A stretch of 64,000 nucleotides of DNA from Microterricola pindariensis. Its GTDB lineage: Bacteria > Actinomycetota > Actinomycetes > Actinomycetales > Microbacteriaceae. The stretch covers positions 1-64,000 of the forward strand of contig NZ_MPZN01000009.1 in the NCBI RefSeq assembly GCF_002936985.1, written 5' to 3'. Under the pieces are notes generated by a model that was not told the DNA's origin, did not search any database, and was given only the letters and a program-made list of their open reading frames with translations. A program made the position numbers and the translations under genes. Within the stretch, counting starts at the first letter, position 1, and the number at the start of each line of letters is the position of its first letter. Below are positions 1 to 9,300 of this stretch, piece by piece.

Positions 1-392
1 GGGCTGACCAGGCTTTGGTAGACGGCGGCGTGGCGTTCCTGCAGCTCGTGGGCGCGCCGCGAGATGTCGTCGAGCACGTCGTGCGGGGCGCGGCCGATGT
101 TGCTCGGCAGGGCGAGCCCGGTGAGGATGCGGCGCTTCAAGCCGGCCACCCGCACCATGAAGAACTCGTCGAGGTTGCTGGCGAAGATGGCGAGGAAGTT
201 GGTGCGCTCCAGCACCGGCGTCGCCGGGTCCTCTGCAAGTTCGAGCACCCGCTGGTTGAAGGCCAGCCAGCTCAGCTCGCGGTCGAGGAAGCGCTCCTCG
301 GGCAGGTCGGCATCGCCGGCCGTGTCGAAGGGCTCAAAGTCGTCGTCGAAGTCACGGCCGAGGCCGGAGTCCAGCAGGTTGTCGACATCCAT
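1..392 (-). CDS. ppk: Polyphosphate kinase 1, N-terminal part (cut by window edge)
   Basis: PPK1 reversibly transfers the gamma-phosphate of ATP onto inorganic polyphosphate. Read from an ATG at 392, about residues 37-80 contain [16 protein letters not shown] followed by [16 protein letters not shown], the signature of the PPK1 N-terminal domain that precedes the catalytic domains. The catalytic histidines lie beyond the left edge, so integrity cannot be judged. An acidic stretch of about 35 residues precedes the domain. No strong ribosome binding site is visible. It is followed on the same strand side by glnR upstream (458-1135), placing polyphosphate and nitrogen control next to each other. 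Confidence 0.93.
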   Translation of the reverse strand, partial: MDVDNLLDSGLGRDFDDDFEPFDTAGDADLPEERFLDRELSWLAFNQRVLELAEDPATPVLERTNFLAIFASNLDEFFMVRVAGLKRRILTGLALPSNIGRAPHDVLDDISRRAHELQERHAAVYQSLVS

Positions 393-457
393 CCCAACAT
401 CATGGCACCCCGCGCCGCGTGCGCGGTGGCGTGAAGGTAAATGCGGGATGACGCAGC

Positions 458-1135
458 CTAGGGCGTGCGCTCGTCCTCGTCGCTCTCGTTGAAGCGGTAG
501 CCGACGTTGCGCACCGTGCCGATGACCGTCTCGAGATCGCCGAGCTTGGCGCGCAGCCGCCGCACGTGCACGTCGACGGTGCGGGTGCCGCCGAAGTAGT
601 CGTAGCCCCACACCTCGCTGAGCAGCTGCTCACGGGTGAACACCCGGCTGGGGTTGCCGGCCAGGAAGCGCAGCAGCTCGAATTCCTTGTAGGTGAGGTC
701 GAGTGTCTTGCCGCGCATCTTCGCCGAGTAGCTGGCCTCGTCGATGACGACGCCGGAGGTCTTGATCGTCGGCGGGGTGACCGGCAGCGACCGGGCGGAT
801 GCCAGCCGGATGCGCGCGTCGATCTCGGCCGGCCCGGCCGTCTCGAGCACGACGTCGTCGATGCCCCAGTCCGGGCTGACCGCGGCGAGGCCGCCCTCGG
901 TGAGCACGAGCACGACCGGAACCGAGAGGCCGGCGGTGCGCAGCATCGAGCAGAGGCTCTTCGCCTGCACGAGGTTGACCCGGGCATCGATCAGGATCAG
1001 ATCGGCCTCGGGCGCTGCGAGCAGCTGGTCCAGTTGCGGGGGCAGCGTGCGCACGCGGTGAGAGAGCAGGGCGAGCGCGGGAAGTACATCATTGTTCACT
1101 GCCGACGTCAGGATCAACAACTGCGCCACGCGCAT
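458..1135 (-). CDS. glnR: GlnR, OmpR-family global nitrogen regulator
   Basis: Transcription factor that in actinobacteria controls glnA, amt and nitrogen assimilation genes. The 225-residue protein has an atypical receiver-like domain (about 1-120) and a C-terminal winged helix (about 125-220) ending in the canonical [20 protein letters not shown] and [10 protein letters not shown]. The N-terminal signature [18 protein letters not shown] and [17 protein letters not shown] closely match Streptomyces GlnR. The receiver lacks the usual phosphorylation pocket, as is known for orphan GlnR proteins, and no histidine kinase gene is adjacent. The GTG start at 1135 is supported by GGAGG six bases upstream. 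Confidence 0.92.
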   Translation of the reverse strand: MRVAQLLILTSAVNNDVLPALALLSHRVRTLPPQLDQLLAAPEADLILIDARVNLVQAKSLCSMLRTAGLSVPVVLVLTEGGLAAVSPDWGIDDVVLETAGPAEIDARIRLASARSLPVTPPTIKTSGVVIDEASYSAKMRGKTLDLTYKEFELLRFLAGNPSRVFTREQLLSEVWGYDYFGGTRTVDVHVRRLRAKLGDLETVIGTVRNVGYRFNESDEDERTP

Positions 1136-1314
1136 CCTCCAGCTTTATCGTGGCGCTCAGCATATCCTGCTCGCGCACTCGATCCGCGCGCATTTCACGA
1201 GGAGGGCGTTGGCGCTGTGCCCGAAGCCCCGAGTGACTCAGCAGAGACCGCAGCCTGCGGCATCCGCGGCACGGGGTGTTCGCGGGGCGCGGCGGCACGA
1301 GGCAGAATAGGGGC

Positions 1315-1659
1315 ATGGCAGCCGCTCAGCAGCAGATCCCCACCGACCCGGAGTGGGAAGGGCAGAGGGGTGTGCGCCGTACCTGGCAGAGCATCGCCCC
1401 GATCTGGCTGGTGGCGCTCGTCGGCGCGATCCTCACCGGCGTCGTCGCCCCGCCGGAGCTCGCCCTCGGCGGCGTCAGCCTCACGCTGGCCGTCAGCACC
1501 ATCTGCGCCCTCGCCGTGCAGCTGGCCACTGGCCGCAAGGAGGGCTTCGTCAGCCGGGTGACCGCGAGCCTCGTCGGCAGCGCCGTGATCCTCGCGCTCG
1601 CCACCGTGGTGTTCGCGTTCGCGGCATCCGCCAACGGAATCCAGCTGCTGCACCGCTAG
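1315..1659 (+). CDS. Small membrane protein of unknown function
   Basis: The 114-residue protein is not assigned to a named family. It has a hydrophilic N-terminus (about 1-33) and then three hydrophobic segments (about residues 34-52, 55-75 and 88-110), suggesting an integral membrane protein. The ATG at 1315 is preceded six bases earlier by CAGAAT (1303-1308), a -10-like box, so the mRNA is probably leaderless. It lies on the opposite strand from glnR and upstream of two more short same-strand genes. Confidence 0.7.
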   Translation: MAAAQQQIPTDPEWEGQRGVRRTWQSIAPIWLVALVGAILTGVVAPPELALGGVSLTLAVSTICALAVQLATGRKEGFVSRVTASLVGSAVILALATVVFAFAASANGIQLLHR

Positions 1660-1718
1660 GGCCGCGCACTCGGGCATGCCGCTGCGGTGAACGCCGGCGG
1701 CATGGGTAGAATCGAGGC

Positions 1719-1832
1719 ATGTCACCCCTTGCTCTTGAACTGCTCTTCATCGGCCTGCTCGGCCTCGCCAGTCTGGCCATTGTGTGGATCTCCGGCGTCG
1801 TCGTCTACAAGCTGTGGCGGGGCCAGCGGTAA
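1719..1832 (+). CDS. 37-residue single-span membrane peptide
   Basis: Short ORF reading MSPLALELLFIGLLG, then a hydrophobic helix and a basic tail ending KLWRGQR. The composition is a classic N-out or N-in single-pass membrane peptide. TAGAAT at 1707-1712 sits exactly six bases before the ATG, indicating a leaderless transcript and supporting the reality of this ORF. The stop codon is only six bases before the nitrobindin-like gene, so the two are probably co-transcribed. No function can be assigned. Confidence 0.66.
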   Translation: MSPLALELLFIGLLGLASLAIVWISGVVVYKLWRGQR

Positions 1833-1838
1833 CACCGC

Positions 1839-2477
1839 ATGATTGAGATCCCGCTGGGCCTGCCCGCCGAGCTCGTACCGCTGTCCTGGCTGCTGGGCGT
1901 CTGGGAGGGCTCCGGCGTGCTCGACTACTCGATCGACCCTCCGGCCGGCTCCCCGGCAACGGCGGAGCCGACGAAGGTCACCCGCGAGTTCGGCCAGCGC
2001 GTGAGCTTCGCCCACGACGGCCTGCCGTACCTGAGTTACCACTCGTACAGCTGGCTGCTGCCGGAGGAGGAGGGCGGCGAACCGACGCCCCTCGTCACCG
2101 AGACCGGCTATTGGCGGCTCTCCCGGCCGCTCGGCGACGCCGATGCCGGCCCCGGCCTGCTGCCCGGCACGGCCGCCCCGCGCTACCCCGACGCCGAGTC
2201 GGTCGAGACGCTGCGCAACGCCGCCGGCGGCTTCGACATCGAGGTCTCGCTGGTGCACCCCAACGGCGTGAGCGAGCTCTACCTCGGCCAGGTGCTCGGC
2301 CCGCGCATCGACCTGGCGACGGATGCCGTCGTGCGCACCGAGACGGCCAAGCACTACGCCGCGGCGACCCGGCTCTACGGCCTCGTCGACAACCACCTGC
2401 TCTGGGCCTGGGACATCGCAGCGCTCGGCCAGACGCTGCGCACGCACGCCTCCGGCCGCCTCGCGAAGGTTGACTGA
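1839..2477 (+). CDS. FABP-like / nitrobindin family protein
   Basis: Beta-barrel haem-binding protein of the nitrobindin (DUF1794, THAP4-like) family; members convert peroxynitrite to nitrate in vitro. The family motif GxWxGxG appears near residue 21 (GVWEGSG), and the C-terminal region shows the alternating strand pattern with LLWAWDIAALG. The length of 212 residues fits the family. It lies between the 37-residue membrane peptide and the ygfZ-like gene, with four bases to the latter, so the three probably form an operon. A peroxynitrite role is interesting beside the decayed NO locus at 9.4 kb, but that link is inference. Confidence 0.82.
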   Translation: MIEIPLGLPAELVPLSWLLGVWEGSGVLDYSIDPPAGSPATAEPTKVTREFGQRVSFAHDGLPYLSYHSYSWLLPEEEGGEPTPLVTETGYWRLSRPLGDADAGPGLLPGTAAPRYPDAESVETLRNAAGGFDIEVSLVHPNGVSELYLGQVLGPRIDLATDAVVRTETAKHYAAATRLYGLVDNHLLWAWDIAALGQTLRTHASGRLAKVD

Positions 2478-2481
2478 CACC

Positions 2482-3639
2482 ATGACCAGCTCCCCGTTCC
2501 TCGGCCTGCCCGCCGCCGTGCCCGCCGACGGCCTCGACGCAGGCGTCGCCGCCCACTACGGCAACCCGATGGTCGAGCAGCGCCAGTTGCTGGCCGGCAC
2601 CGCGATCGTCGACCTCTCGCACCGCGGCGTGCTGAGCGTCACCGGCCCCGACCGGCTCAGCTGGCTCAACTCGATGACCTCGCAGGCGCTCGACCGGCTG
2701 GCCCCGGGGGAGTCCAGCGAGACCCTCGTGCTCGACAGCAACGGCCGGGTCGAGTACGACGCGCGCGTGATCGACGACGGCGTCACCACCTGGCTGCTGC
2801 TCGAGGCGGCCGAGCTGCCCGGCCTGAAGGCCTGGCTGGAGCGCATGCGGTTCATGCTGCGCGTCGAGGTCGCCGACGAGACAGAGAACTACGCCACGAT
2901 CGGGTCGATGGCCCCGGATGCCGCGGCGCTCGCCGCCCTGGCGCTGCCGGTGGCCGCGCCCAACGGCGTGCCGCTGGCCTGGACCGACCCGTGGACGACC
3001 GTCGCGCCCGGCGGCTGGCAGTACGCCGCCGCCGACGAGCACCCGGCATCCGCCTGGCACTGGCACGAGCTGCTCGTGCCGCGCTCCGCGCTCGGCGCGC
3101 TCGCCGAGCGGGTTGCAGCCGGCGAGCCCGCCGCGGCCGGCACCCTCGCCCTCGAGGCGCTGCGCATCGCAGCCTGGCGGCCGCGGCTGGCCCTGGACGG
3201 CGACGATCGGACGATCCCGCACGAGCTGGACTGGCTGCGCAGCGCGGTGCACCTGAGCAAGGGCTGCTACCGCGGGCAGGAGACGGTCGCCAAGGTGCAC
3301 AACCTCGGCCACCCGCCGCGGCGCCTCGTGATGCTGCACCTGGACGGCTCGGACACGATCCTCCCGGTGCACGGCGACGAGGTGCTGGCCGAGAAGGTGC
3401 GGCCGGAGACCGAGGCCGAGTGGAAGACCGTCGGCCAGATCACGAGCGCGGCGCTCCACCACGAGCTGGGCCCGATCGCGCTCGCCGTGGTCAAGCGCGC
3501 CGTGCCGACCGACATCCCGCTCGAGGTGCACGCACACGGCGAGAAGGTCGCCGCGGCCCAGCAGGCCATCGTGCCGACGGATGCCGGGGCGGCCGCCAAC
3601 ATCCCGCGGCTGCCGCGCCTCGGCGCCCGCGGCGTCTAG
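2482..3639 (+). CDS. ygfZ: YgfZ/GcvT-like folate-binding protein
   Basis: Tetrahydrofolate-dependent protein that assists maturation or repair of iron-sulfur enzymes, related to the glycine-cleavage T protein. The diagnostic YgfZ motif KGCYRGQE is present near residue 258 with its conserved cysteine. The N-terminal half contains DLSHRGVLSVTGPD, typical of the GcvT fold, and the C-terminus forms the beta-barrel end. The length of 385 residues is normal for actinobacterial members. The ATG at 2482 is four bases after the previous stop. Confidence 0.9.
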   Translation: MTSSPFLGLPAAVPADGLDAGVAAHYGNPMVEQRQLLAGTAIVDLSHRGVLSVTGPDRLSWLNSMTSQALDRLAPGESSETLVLDSNGRVEYDARVIDDGVTTWLLLEAAELPGLKAWLERMRFMLRVEVADETENYATIGSMAPDAAALAALALPVAAPNGVPLAWTDPWTTVAPGGWQYAAADEHPASAWHWHELLVPRSALGALAERVAAGEPAAAGTLALEALRIAAWRPRLALDGDDRTIPHELDWLRSAVHLSKGCYRGQETVAKVHNLGHPPRRLVMLHLDGSDTILPVHGDEVLAEKVRPETEAEWKTVGQITSAALHHELGPIALAVVKRAVPTDIPLEVHAHGEKVAAAQQAIVPTDAGAAANIPRLPRLGARGV

Positions 3640-3666
3640 CCCTCTGCGGGAGCTCGGCGGCGGCCG

Positions 3667-4491
3667 CTACCCCCAGCGGAAGCCGTTCGGGGCGACCGAG
3701 GCCCACGGCACGGTCAGCTCGCCGAGCCGCCAGCGGCTGCGGCGACCCTGCACCGGCCAGCCGGCGGCGCGCACGCCCTCCACGGTCGCCTGCCAGCGCT
3801 GCACCGGGCCGTAGGCGGCCAGCGCCGCGTTGTACTGCCAGTGCCGGTCGAGCAGGCCGAGCAGTGCGTGCACCCCCTCGCCCTCGACGTTGCGGTGGAT
3901 CAGCACCTTGGGCAGCCGCTCGGCCACGACCGACGGCCGCTCCAGCTCGTCCAGCCGCAGCGCGATCGAGAACGTCGCCGGGCCGGAGGGCCCGACCGCG
4001 ACCCAGGCCGCGATCCGGCCGATCTCGTCGCAGGTGCCGTCGATCAGCACCCCGCCCGGCTGCAGCCGGGGTGCCAGCATCCGCCAGGCGGGCAGCACCT
4101 CGTGCTCGTCGTACTGGCGCAGCACGTTGAGGGCCCGGATGACGGCGGCCCGGCGCCCGTCCGGCAGCGGAGCCTCGAAGCCGCCCAGGGCGAAGCGCAC
4201 CGCGGCATTCGGGGCGAAACCGGTCAGCCCGGCCCGCACAGCTTCCAGCTGCGCGTTCGCCCCGCGCACCCGCTCCGGGTCGATCTCGAGGCCGAGCACC
4301 TCGACATCGGAGCGCGTCTTCGCCAGGCGCTGGTGCAGCTCCAGGCTGGTCACGGCGCTCGCCCCGTAGCCGAGGTCGACCACGAGGGGGTCGGCGCTGC
4401 TGCGCAGGATCGGGAGGGTCTGAGTCCAACGGTCGATGCGGCGGAGCCGGTTTGTGTTCGTCGTTCCACGTGTGATTGTTCCAACCGGCAT
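3667..4491 (-). CDS. Class I SAM-dependent methyltransferase-like protein
   Basis: Residues about 38-60 read [16 protein letters not shown], a motif I (binding of S-adenosylmethionine), and VLGLEID fits motif II; further conserved blocks are [13 protein letters not shown] and [16 protein letters not shown]. The substrate is unknown. The ATG at 4491 was chosen because a longer frame begins at 4560, inside the gpmA promoter and start. The gene is divergent from gpmA and convergent with ygfZ. No SD is obvious. Confidence 0.72.
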   Translation of the reverse strand: MPVGTITRGTTNTNRLRRIDRWTQTLPILRSSADPLVVDLGYGASAVTSLELHQRLAKTRSDVEVLGLEIDPERVRGANAQLEAVRAGLTGFAPNAAVRFALGGFEAPLPDGRRAAVIRALNVLRQYDEHEVLPAWRMLAPRLQPGGVLIDGTCDEIGRIAAWVAVGPSGPATFSIALRLDELERPSVVAERLPKVLIHRNVEGEGVHALLGLLDRHWQYNAALAAYGPVQRWQATVEGVRAAGWPVQGRRSRWRLGELTVPWASVAPNGFRWG

Positions 4492-4558
4492 TCGTACAAT
4501 TCTGCCACCTGAGCCTTGTTCAGTATTACCACGGGGCTGGATCGCTAGAGTGGAATGC

Positions 4559-5311
4559 ATGACTGCGCCTTACACACTCATCCTGCTGCGCCACGGCAAC
4601 AGCACCTGGAACCAGGCCAACCTCTTCACCGGCTGGGTCGACGTCCGGCTGAGCGAGCAGGGCGAGGCCGAGGCGGCCCGCGCCGGCGAGCTGCTGGCCG
4701 AGTCCGGCCTGCTGCCGGACGTGCTGCACACCTCGGTGCTCACCCGCGCCATCCAGACCGCGAACATCGCCCTCGACAAGGCCGACCGCGCCTGGATCGA
4801 CGTGCGCCGCAGCTGGCGCCTGAACGAGCGCCACTACGGCGCGCTGCAGGGCCTGGACAAGGCCGAGACGCTGGAGAAGTACGGTCCAGAGCAGTTCCAG
4901 CTGTGGCGCCGCAGCTTCGACGTGCCGCCGCCCGTTCTGGCCGACGACGCCGAGTACTCGCAGGTGGGCGACCCCCGCTACGCGAACCTCAGCGACGAGC
5001 AGATGCCGCGCACGGAGTGCCTCAAGGACGTCATCGAGCGCATGCTGCCGTACTGGGAGAGCGACATCACCGTCGACCTGCGCGCCGGCAAGACCGTGCT
5101 CGTCACCGCGCACGGCAACTCGCTGCGCGCCCTGGTCAAGCACCTCGACGGCATCAGCGACGACGACATCGCCGAGCTGAACATCCCCACCGGCATCCCG
5201 CTGGTCTACAAGCTCGGCGAAGACCTCATGCCGCTCGGCCCGGGCGAGTACCTCGACCCCGAGGCCGCCGCCGCCGGCGCCGCCGCGGTCGCCGCCCAGG
5301 GCAAGAAGTAG
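4559..5311 (+). CDS. gpmA: 2,3-bisphosphoglycerate-dependent phosphoglycerate mutase
   Basis: Glycolytic enzyme interconverting 3- and 2-phosphoglycerate. The phosphohistidine motif [10 protein letters not shown] lies at residues 9-18, followed by [14 protein letters not shown], the [14 protein letters not shown] block and the second catalytic histidine in [12 protein letters not shown]. The length of 250 residues is normal for dPGM, with a short Ala-rich tail. TAGAGT (4546-4551) lies seven bases before the ATG, suggesting a leaderless mRNA. Confidence 0.95.
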   Translation: MTAPYTLILLRHGNSTWNQANLFTGWVDVRLSEQGEAEAARAGELLAESGLLPDVLHTSVLTRAIQTANIALDKADRAWIDVRRSWRLNERHYGALQGLDKAETLEKYGPEQFQLWRRSFDVPPPVLADDAEYSQVGDPRYANLSDEQMPRTECLKDVIERMLPYWESDITVDLRAGKTVLVTAHGNSLRALVKHLDGISDDDIAELNIPTGIPLVYKLGEDLMPLGPGEYLDPEAAAAGAAAVAAQGKK

Positions 5312-5323
5312 CCACGCAGGGTT

Positions 5324-5369
5324 AACGAACGAGACTCCGGATGCCACGGCATCCGGAGTCTCGTTCGTT
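5324..5369. terminator. Bidirectional terminator between gpmA and phoU
   Basis: Perfect 22-bp inverted repeat (5324-5345 with 5348-5369) and a 2-nt centre. It sits between the converging gpmA and phoU genes and can serve both strands. The inner part of each arm is the recurring GGATGCC/GGCATCC heptamer. Confidence 0.85.
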
Positions 5370-5375
5370 CAGGGC

Positions 5376-6035
5376 TTAGGCGCTCGGGGCGTCCGGGTCC
5401 CAGTCGCCAGTGGCCAGGTAGAGCACCTTCTTGGCGATGGACACCGCGTGGTCGGCGAAGCGCTCGTGGTAGCGGCTGGCCAGGGTGGCGTCGACGGTGT
5501 CGGCTGCCTGCCCCTTCCACGTCTCGCCCAGCACCTTGTCGAACACCTTGAGGTGCAGCGCGTCGATCTCGTCGTCGTCGTTGCGGATGGTCTCGGCCAG
5601 CTGCACGTCCTGGCTGCGGAGCAGCTCGGTGAGCTTCTGCGCGATCTCCACGTCGAGGCGGCCCATCTCGGCGAAGGTTCCGCGCAGCGACTTGGGCACC
5701 ACCTTGTCCGGGAAGCGGTAGCGGGCCAGCTGGGCGATGTGCGTCGACATATCACCCATCCGCTCCAGCGAGGCGCTGATGCGCAGGGCGCTGACGACGA
5801 TGCGGAGGTCGCGGGCGACGGGCTGCTGCCGGGCCAAAATCATGATGGCGAGCTCGTCGAGGGCGACGGTGAGGCCGTCGATCTTGTCGTCGTCGGCGAT
5901 CACCTCCTCGGCGAGGGTGACGTCTGAATCGTTGAAGGCGCGGGTGGCCTTGTCGATGGAGACGGCGACGAGCCCGCTGAGCTCGACGAGCCGATCCTGC
6001 ACCTCGCGGAGCTCCTGCTGAAACACTTCACGCAC
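5376..6035 (-). CDS. phoU: Phosphate transport system regulator PhoU
   Basis: Negative regulator of the Pho response that links the Pst transporter to the sensor kinase. The 219-residue protein is built of two PhoU repeats, each a three-helix bundle, with the typical E/DxxxD metal-contact pattern (VIADDDKID and IRNDDDEID). The GTG at 6035 was chosen because it gives the normal N-terminus VREVFQQEL and has AAGGA about ten bases upstream; a longer frame to 6155 would run through the regulatory region. It is divergent from senX3-regX3. Confidence 0.92.
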   Translation of the reverse strand: MREVFQQELREVQDRLVELSGLVAVSIDKATRAFNDSDVTLAEEVIADDDKIDGLTVALDELAIMILARQQPVARDLRIVVSALRISASLERMGDMSTHIAQLARYRFPDKVVPKSLRGTFAEMGRLDVEIAQKLTELLRSQDVQLAETIRNDDDEIDALHLKVFDKVLGETWKGQAADTVDATLASRYHERFADHAVSIAKKVLYLATGDWDPDAPSA

Positions 6036-6113
6036 GGCTAATCTGATCCTTCCTGCCGACGGGCGACCACGGCATCCGAAGACCCGAGTGGCCCCCTGCT
6101 CGATGATGCCCCC

Positions 6114-6146
6114 GTTAGGTGAACAAACGGTGCCGCACCGCTGAAC
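6114..6146 (-). promoter_or_regulatory. PHO box-like direct repeats (RegX3/PhoP-type site)
   Basis: On the minus strand three units recur with an exact 11-nt period: GTTCAGC (6146-6140), CGGCACC (6135-6129) and GTTCACC (6124-6118). The known actinobacterial PHO box is a direct repeat of GTTCACC plus four less conserved bases. The site lies 80-110 bases upstream of phoU and 70-100 bases upstream of senX3, as expected for autoregulation by RegX3. Confidence 0.68.
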
Positions 6147-6218
6147 ACTCGGCAAAGGAGCGGCGTTCTGCAGTGGAACGGGGGGTGGCCACCTGGTGGG
6201 TTCACTACTCTAGTGGGC

Positions 6219-7376
6219 ATGGACTCCACCTGGTTGGTGCTGCTCGCCCTGGCACTCGGCCTAGCCGTCGGCGCGGGCTTTGTCACCTTGCTGCACGTCG
6301 CCGAACGCCGCGGCACCTCGGCGGCCGGCGTCGTCAGCCCACGCATCCCCGACGGCATCGACCAAGTGCTCGAAGCGCTGGAATCGGCCGGCGTGGTGCT
6401 CGACCCCTCGCACAACGTGATGAAGGCCTCGCCGGGCGCCCACGCGATGGGCCTGGTCTGGAACGGCACCCTCGTGCACCCGGAGCTGCTGGCCCTCGCG
6501 GACGAGGTGCGCCGCACCGGGGAGCCGATCAGCCGCGAGCTGGTGCTGAAGCGCGGGCCGTTCGGCGACGCCAGCATGTACCTCAGCGTGCGCGTGGCCC
6601 GGCTCGGCACCCGCTTCGTGCTGCTGTTGGCCGACGACCGCACCGAGTCGCACCGACTCGACGACGTGCGCCGCGACTTCGTGGCCAACGTCAGCCACGA
6701 GCTGAAGACGCCGATCGCGTCGGTCGGGCTCCTGGCGGAGGCGCTGGACGCGGCCGCCGACGAACCGGCGCAGGTGCGGCGCTTCGCGAACCGCTTGAGC
6801 AGTGAGTCCACCCGGCTGGCCCGGCTCACCCAGGAGATCATCGAGCTCTCCCGGTTGCAGTCGCAGGATGCCGTCGCCGAGGCGCACCCCGTCGACATCG
6901 ACGCCGTGGTCGCGACCGCCGTCGAGCAGAACCGGGTCATCGCCGAGGGCAACGACATCGAGATCGCGCTCGGCAAACGCTCCGGCGCGCAGGTGCTCGG
7001 CGACGAGTCGCTGCTGGTCACTGCCGTGAACAACCTGGTCGCCAACGCCGTGAACTACTCGCCGCCCGGCTCCCGGGTCGGCGTCGGCGTCAAGACCGGT
7101 GCCGGCACCGTCGAGATCGTCGTGACCGACCAGGGCGTCGGCATCCCGGAGGAAGACCAGGACCGCGTCTTCGAGCGCTTCTTCCGCGTCGACCAGGCCC
7201 GCGCCCGCAACACCGGCGGCACCGGCCTGGGCCTCGCCATCGTCAAGCACGCCGTGCAGAACCACGGCGGCGACATCCGGGTCTGGTCGCAGCCCGGCCT
7301 CGGCTCCTCTTTCACCATCCGCCTTCCCGATGCGAAGGCGGCACCAGCCACCGAACCACTGGGAGACACCGCGTGA
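6219..7376 (+). CDS. senX3: Phosphate-sensing histidine kinase SenX3
   Basis: Sensor of the SenX3-RegX3 (PhoR-PhoP) phosphate-limitation system. It has one N-terminal membrane helix (about residues 4-27), a short PAS-like region (about 45-140), a HisKA domain with VANVSHELKTP (phospho-acceptor His about 155), and an HATPase_c domain with NLVANAVNYSPP, VTDQGVGIPEED and GTGLGLAIVKH. The length of 385 residues is normal. The ATG at 6219 is preceded seven bases earlier by TACTCT, suggesting a leaderless transcript; a GTG two codons upstream is possible. It overlaps regX3 by 4 nt (GTGA). Confidence 0.91.
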   Translation: MDSTWLVLLALALGLAVGAGFVTLLHVAERRGTSAAGVVSPRIPDGIDQVLEALESAGVVLDPSHNVMKASPGAHAMGLVWNGTLVHPELLALADEVRRTGEPISRELVLKRGPFGDASMYLSVRVARLGTRFVLLLADDRTESHRLDDVRRDFVANVSHELKTPIASVGLLAEALDAAADEPAQVRRFANRLSSESTRLARLTQEIIELSRLQSQDAVAEAHPVDIDAVVATAVEQNRVIAEGNDIEIALGKRSGAQVLGDESLLVTAVNNLVANAVNYSPPGSRVGVGVKTGAGTVEIVVTDQGVGIPEEDQDRVFERFFRVDQARARNTGGTGLGLAIVKHAVQNHGGDIRVWSQPGLGSSFTIRLPDAKAAPATEPLGDTA

Positions 7377-8053
7377 CACGAATTCTGCTGATCGAAGACG
7401 AGCCGGCCCTCAGCGAGCCGCTCAGCTTCCTGCTCGAGCGCGAGGGGTACGAGGTGACGGTGGCCGCCGACGGCCCGAGCGCGCTCCGGGAATTCGACCG
7501 GGCCGGCGCCGACCTGCTGCTGCTCGACCTCATGCTGCCGGGCATCCCGGGCACCGAGGTCTGCCGCGAGATCCGGCAGCGTTCCAGCGTTCCGATCATC
7601 ATGCTCACCGCGAAGGACTCCGAGGTCGACATCGTCGTGGGGCTTGAGCTCGGCGCCGACGACTACATGACCAAGCCGTACTCGACCAGGGAGCTGCTGG
7701 CCCGCGTGCGCGCCGTGCTGCGCCGCCACGTCGAGGCGGATGCCCCGGACGACAGCGTCATCGAGGCCGGCAGCGTGCGGATGGACGTGGAGCGCCACAC
7801 GGTGAGCGTGAACGGCGAGCTCACGCCCATGCCGCTGAAGGAATTCGAGCTGCTCGAGTACCTCATGCGCAACGCCGGCCGGGTGCTCACCCGCGGCCAG
7901 CTGATCGACCGGATCTGGGGAACCGACTACTTCGGCGACACCAAGACCCTCGACGTGCACATCAAGCGGATCCGCTCGCGGATCGAGGCGGTGCCGTCGG
8001 AGCCGGCGATGCTGCTGACGGTGCGCGGGCTCGGCTACCGCTTCGAGGCCTGA
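7373..8053 (+). CDS. regX3: Response regulator RegX3
   Basis: OmpR-family response regulator that activates phosphate-starvation genes. The receiver domain (1-115) has the acidic pocket EDE at residues 8-10, the phospho-acceptor in LLLLDLMLPG (Asp about 52), and the switch lysine in YMTKPYS. The winged helix (about 130-225) ends with TLDVHIKRIRSRI and LLTVRGLGYRFEA. The GTG start overlaps the senX3 stop, giving translational coupling. The perfect hairpin just downstream ends the operon. Confidence 0.93.
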   Translation: MTRILLIEDEPALSEPLSFLLEREGYEVTVAADGPSALREFDRAGADLLLLDLMLPGIPGTEVCREIRQRSSVPIIMLTAKDSEVDIVVGLELGADDYMTKPYSTRELLARVRAVLRRHVEADAPDDSVIEAGSVRMDVERHTVSVNGELTPMPLKEFELLEYLMRNAGRVLTRGQLIDRIWGTDYFGDTKTLDVHIKRIRSRIEAVPSEPAMLLTVRGLGYRFEA

Positions 8054-8080
8054 GCCGGCGGCATCCGCCCGGACAACGCA

Positions 8081-8110
8081 GAAGAGGCGCACCCGCGGGT
8101 GCGCCTCTTC
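8081..8110. terminator. Terminator hairpin after regX3
   Basis: A 30-nt perfect palindrome (GAAGAGGCGCACCCG with its complement) lies 28 bases after regX3 and 20 bases after the end of the convergent lipoprotein gene. It probably ends both. Confidence 0.82.
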
Positions 8111-8129
8111 GTGTGGTGCTGGCTGAGTG

Positions 8130-8612
8130 TTACTTGCTCGGTGCGGTCGGCACCAGGTCGGCGTACTCCGGCAGCGAGGCGTCGAGCACGGGCACGAGCA
8201 GCTGCTTGCCCTCGCTCTGACCCGACTGGAAGTAGACCGGCAGCAGTGCGCCGGGCTGCGTGCCCATGTCGACCAGGGTGATCTGCTCGCCGTCGGGCAG
8301 TCCGAAGGGGGTGCTCGAGGACGGCTCGAGGGTGACCGTCTCGGTCTCCTTGCTGCCGTCAGACTCGTACTGCACGGTGACCTTGGCGCTCTCGGCGGTG
8401 GTGTTCACGAAGGTCACGACCAGGTTGCCCAGCTCGCCGTCCTCGGTGATCACGAGCGCGTTGCGCACATCGACACCGTCGAGGTTGGCGCTCACGCCAT
8501 CGCTCGCGTCATAGTGCTTGGTCGTGGCCTGCGGGGCCACCAGGTTGCAACCAGCGGTGCCGACCAGAAGGCCGGCAGCCAAGAGAACGGATGCCGCAAT
8601 ACGCGCCTTCAC
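8130..8612 (-). CDS. Secreted lipoprotein of unknown function
   Basis: The 160-residue precursor has a lipoprotein signal peptide: basic start VKAR, hydrophobic core LLAAGLLV, and lipobox GTAGC with the lipidated cysteine at about residue 22. The mature part contains an immunoglobulin-like beta pattern (VVTFVNTTAESAKVTVQY), fitting an extracellular beta-sandwich domain. The GTG at 8612 was preferred over 8642 because it leaves a normal signal peptide and is preceded by GGAGGT four bases upstream. It is convergent with regX3 and divergent from carD. Confidence 0.8.
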   Translation of the reverse strand: MKARIAASVLLAAGLLVGTAGCNLVAPQATTKHYDASDGVSANLDGVDVRNALVITEDGELGNLVVTFVNTTAESAKVTVQYESDGSKETETVTLEPSSSTPFGLPDGEQITLVDMGTQPGALLPVYFQSGQSEGKQLLVPVLDASLPEYADLVPTAPSK

Positions 8613-8789
8613 AAGACCTCCAAAAAAATTGCGCTCCCTCACCGGCCGAACGGCTGGTGAGCGGGGGAACGCGTGCGAAATATCGCTCCAGAGTTTAGCC
8701 TATCGCTGCGGGACCGGCGCGGAAGCAAGGCGAACCTTACCACTATTGCGGCTGTGGTATCATAGAGGTTGCTGAAGGGATATCAATTC

Positions 8790-9272
8790 ATGCTTTTTGA
8801 GGTTGGCGAAACCGTCGTTTACCCGCACCACGGTGCTGCAACGATCATCGAAATCAAGACCCGTGTCATCAAGGGTGAAGAGAAGCTCTACCTCAAGCTC
8901 AACGTCACCCAGGGTGACTTGACCATTGAGGTCCCCGCCGAGAACGTCGATCTCGTCGGCGTTCGCGACGTCATCGGCCGTGAGGGGCTCGACAAGGTGT
9001 TCGAGGTGCTGCGCGCGCCGTTCACCGAGGAGCCCACCAACTGGTCGCGTCGTTACAAGGCGAACCTGGAGAAGCTGGCGTCCGGCGATGTCATCAAGGT
9101 GTCCGAGGTCGTCCGCGACCTGTGGCGCCGTGACCAGGACCGCGGACTCTCCGCTGGCGAGAAGCGCATGCTGGCCAAGGCCCGTCAGATCCTGATCTCC
9201 GAGCTCGCGCTCGCAGAGAAGACCGACGAGGAGAAGGCCTCCACCGTGCTCGACGAGGTTCTGGCCTCCTAG
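8790..9272 (+). CDS. carD: CarD, RNA polymerase-binding transcription factor
   Basis: Essential actinobacterial factor that binds RNA polymerase beta and stabilises open complexes, notably at rRNA promoters. The 160-residue protein has the N-terminal RNAP-interaction (Tudor-like) domain starting [15 protein letters not shown] and the C-terminal helical DNA-binding domain with the key Trp in [14 protein letters not shown] and [17 protein letters not shown]. The ATG at 8790 has GAAGGGA nine bases upstream; TATCAT at 8758-8763 is a plausible -10 box. It sits before the isoprenoid gene ispDF, the usual order in this group, with the NO-locus remnant inserted between. Confidence 0.94.
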   Translation: MLFEVGETVVYPHHGAATIIEIKTRVIKGEEKLYLKLNVTQGDLTIEVPAENVDLVGVRDVIGREGLDKVFEVLRAPFTEEPTNWSRRYKANLEKLASGDVIKVSEVVRDLWRRDQDRGLSAGEKRMLAKARQILISELALAEKTDEEKASTVLDEVLAS

Positions 9273-9300
9273 GCCGCCCTCGCGCCACCCGCATCATCCG

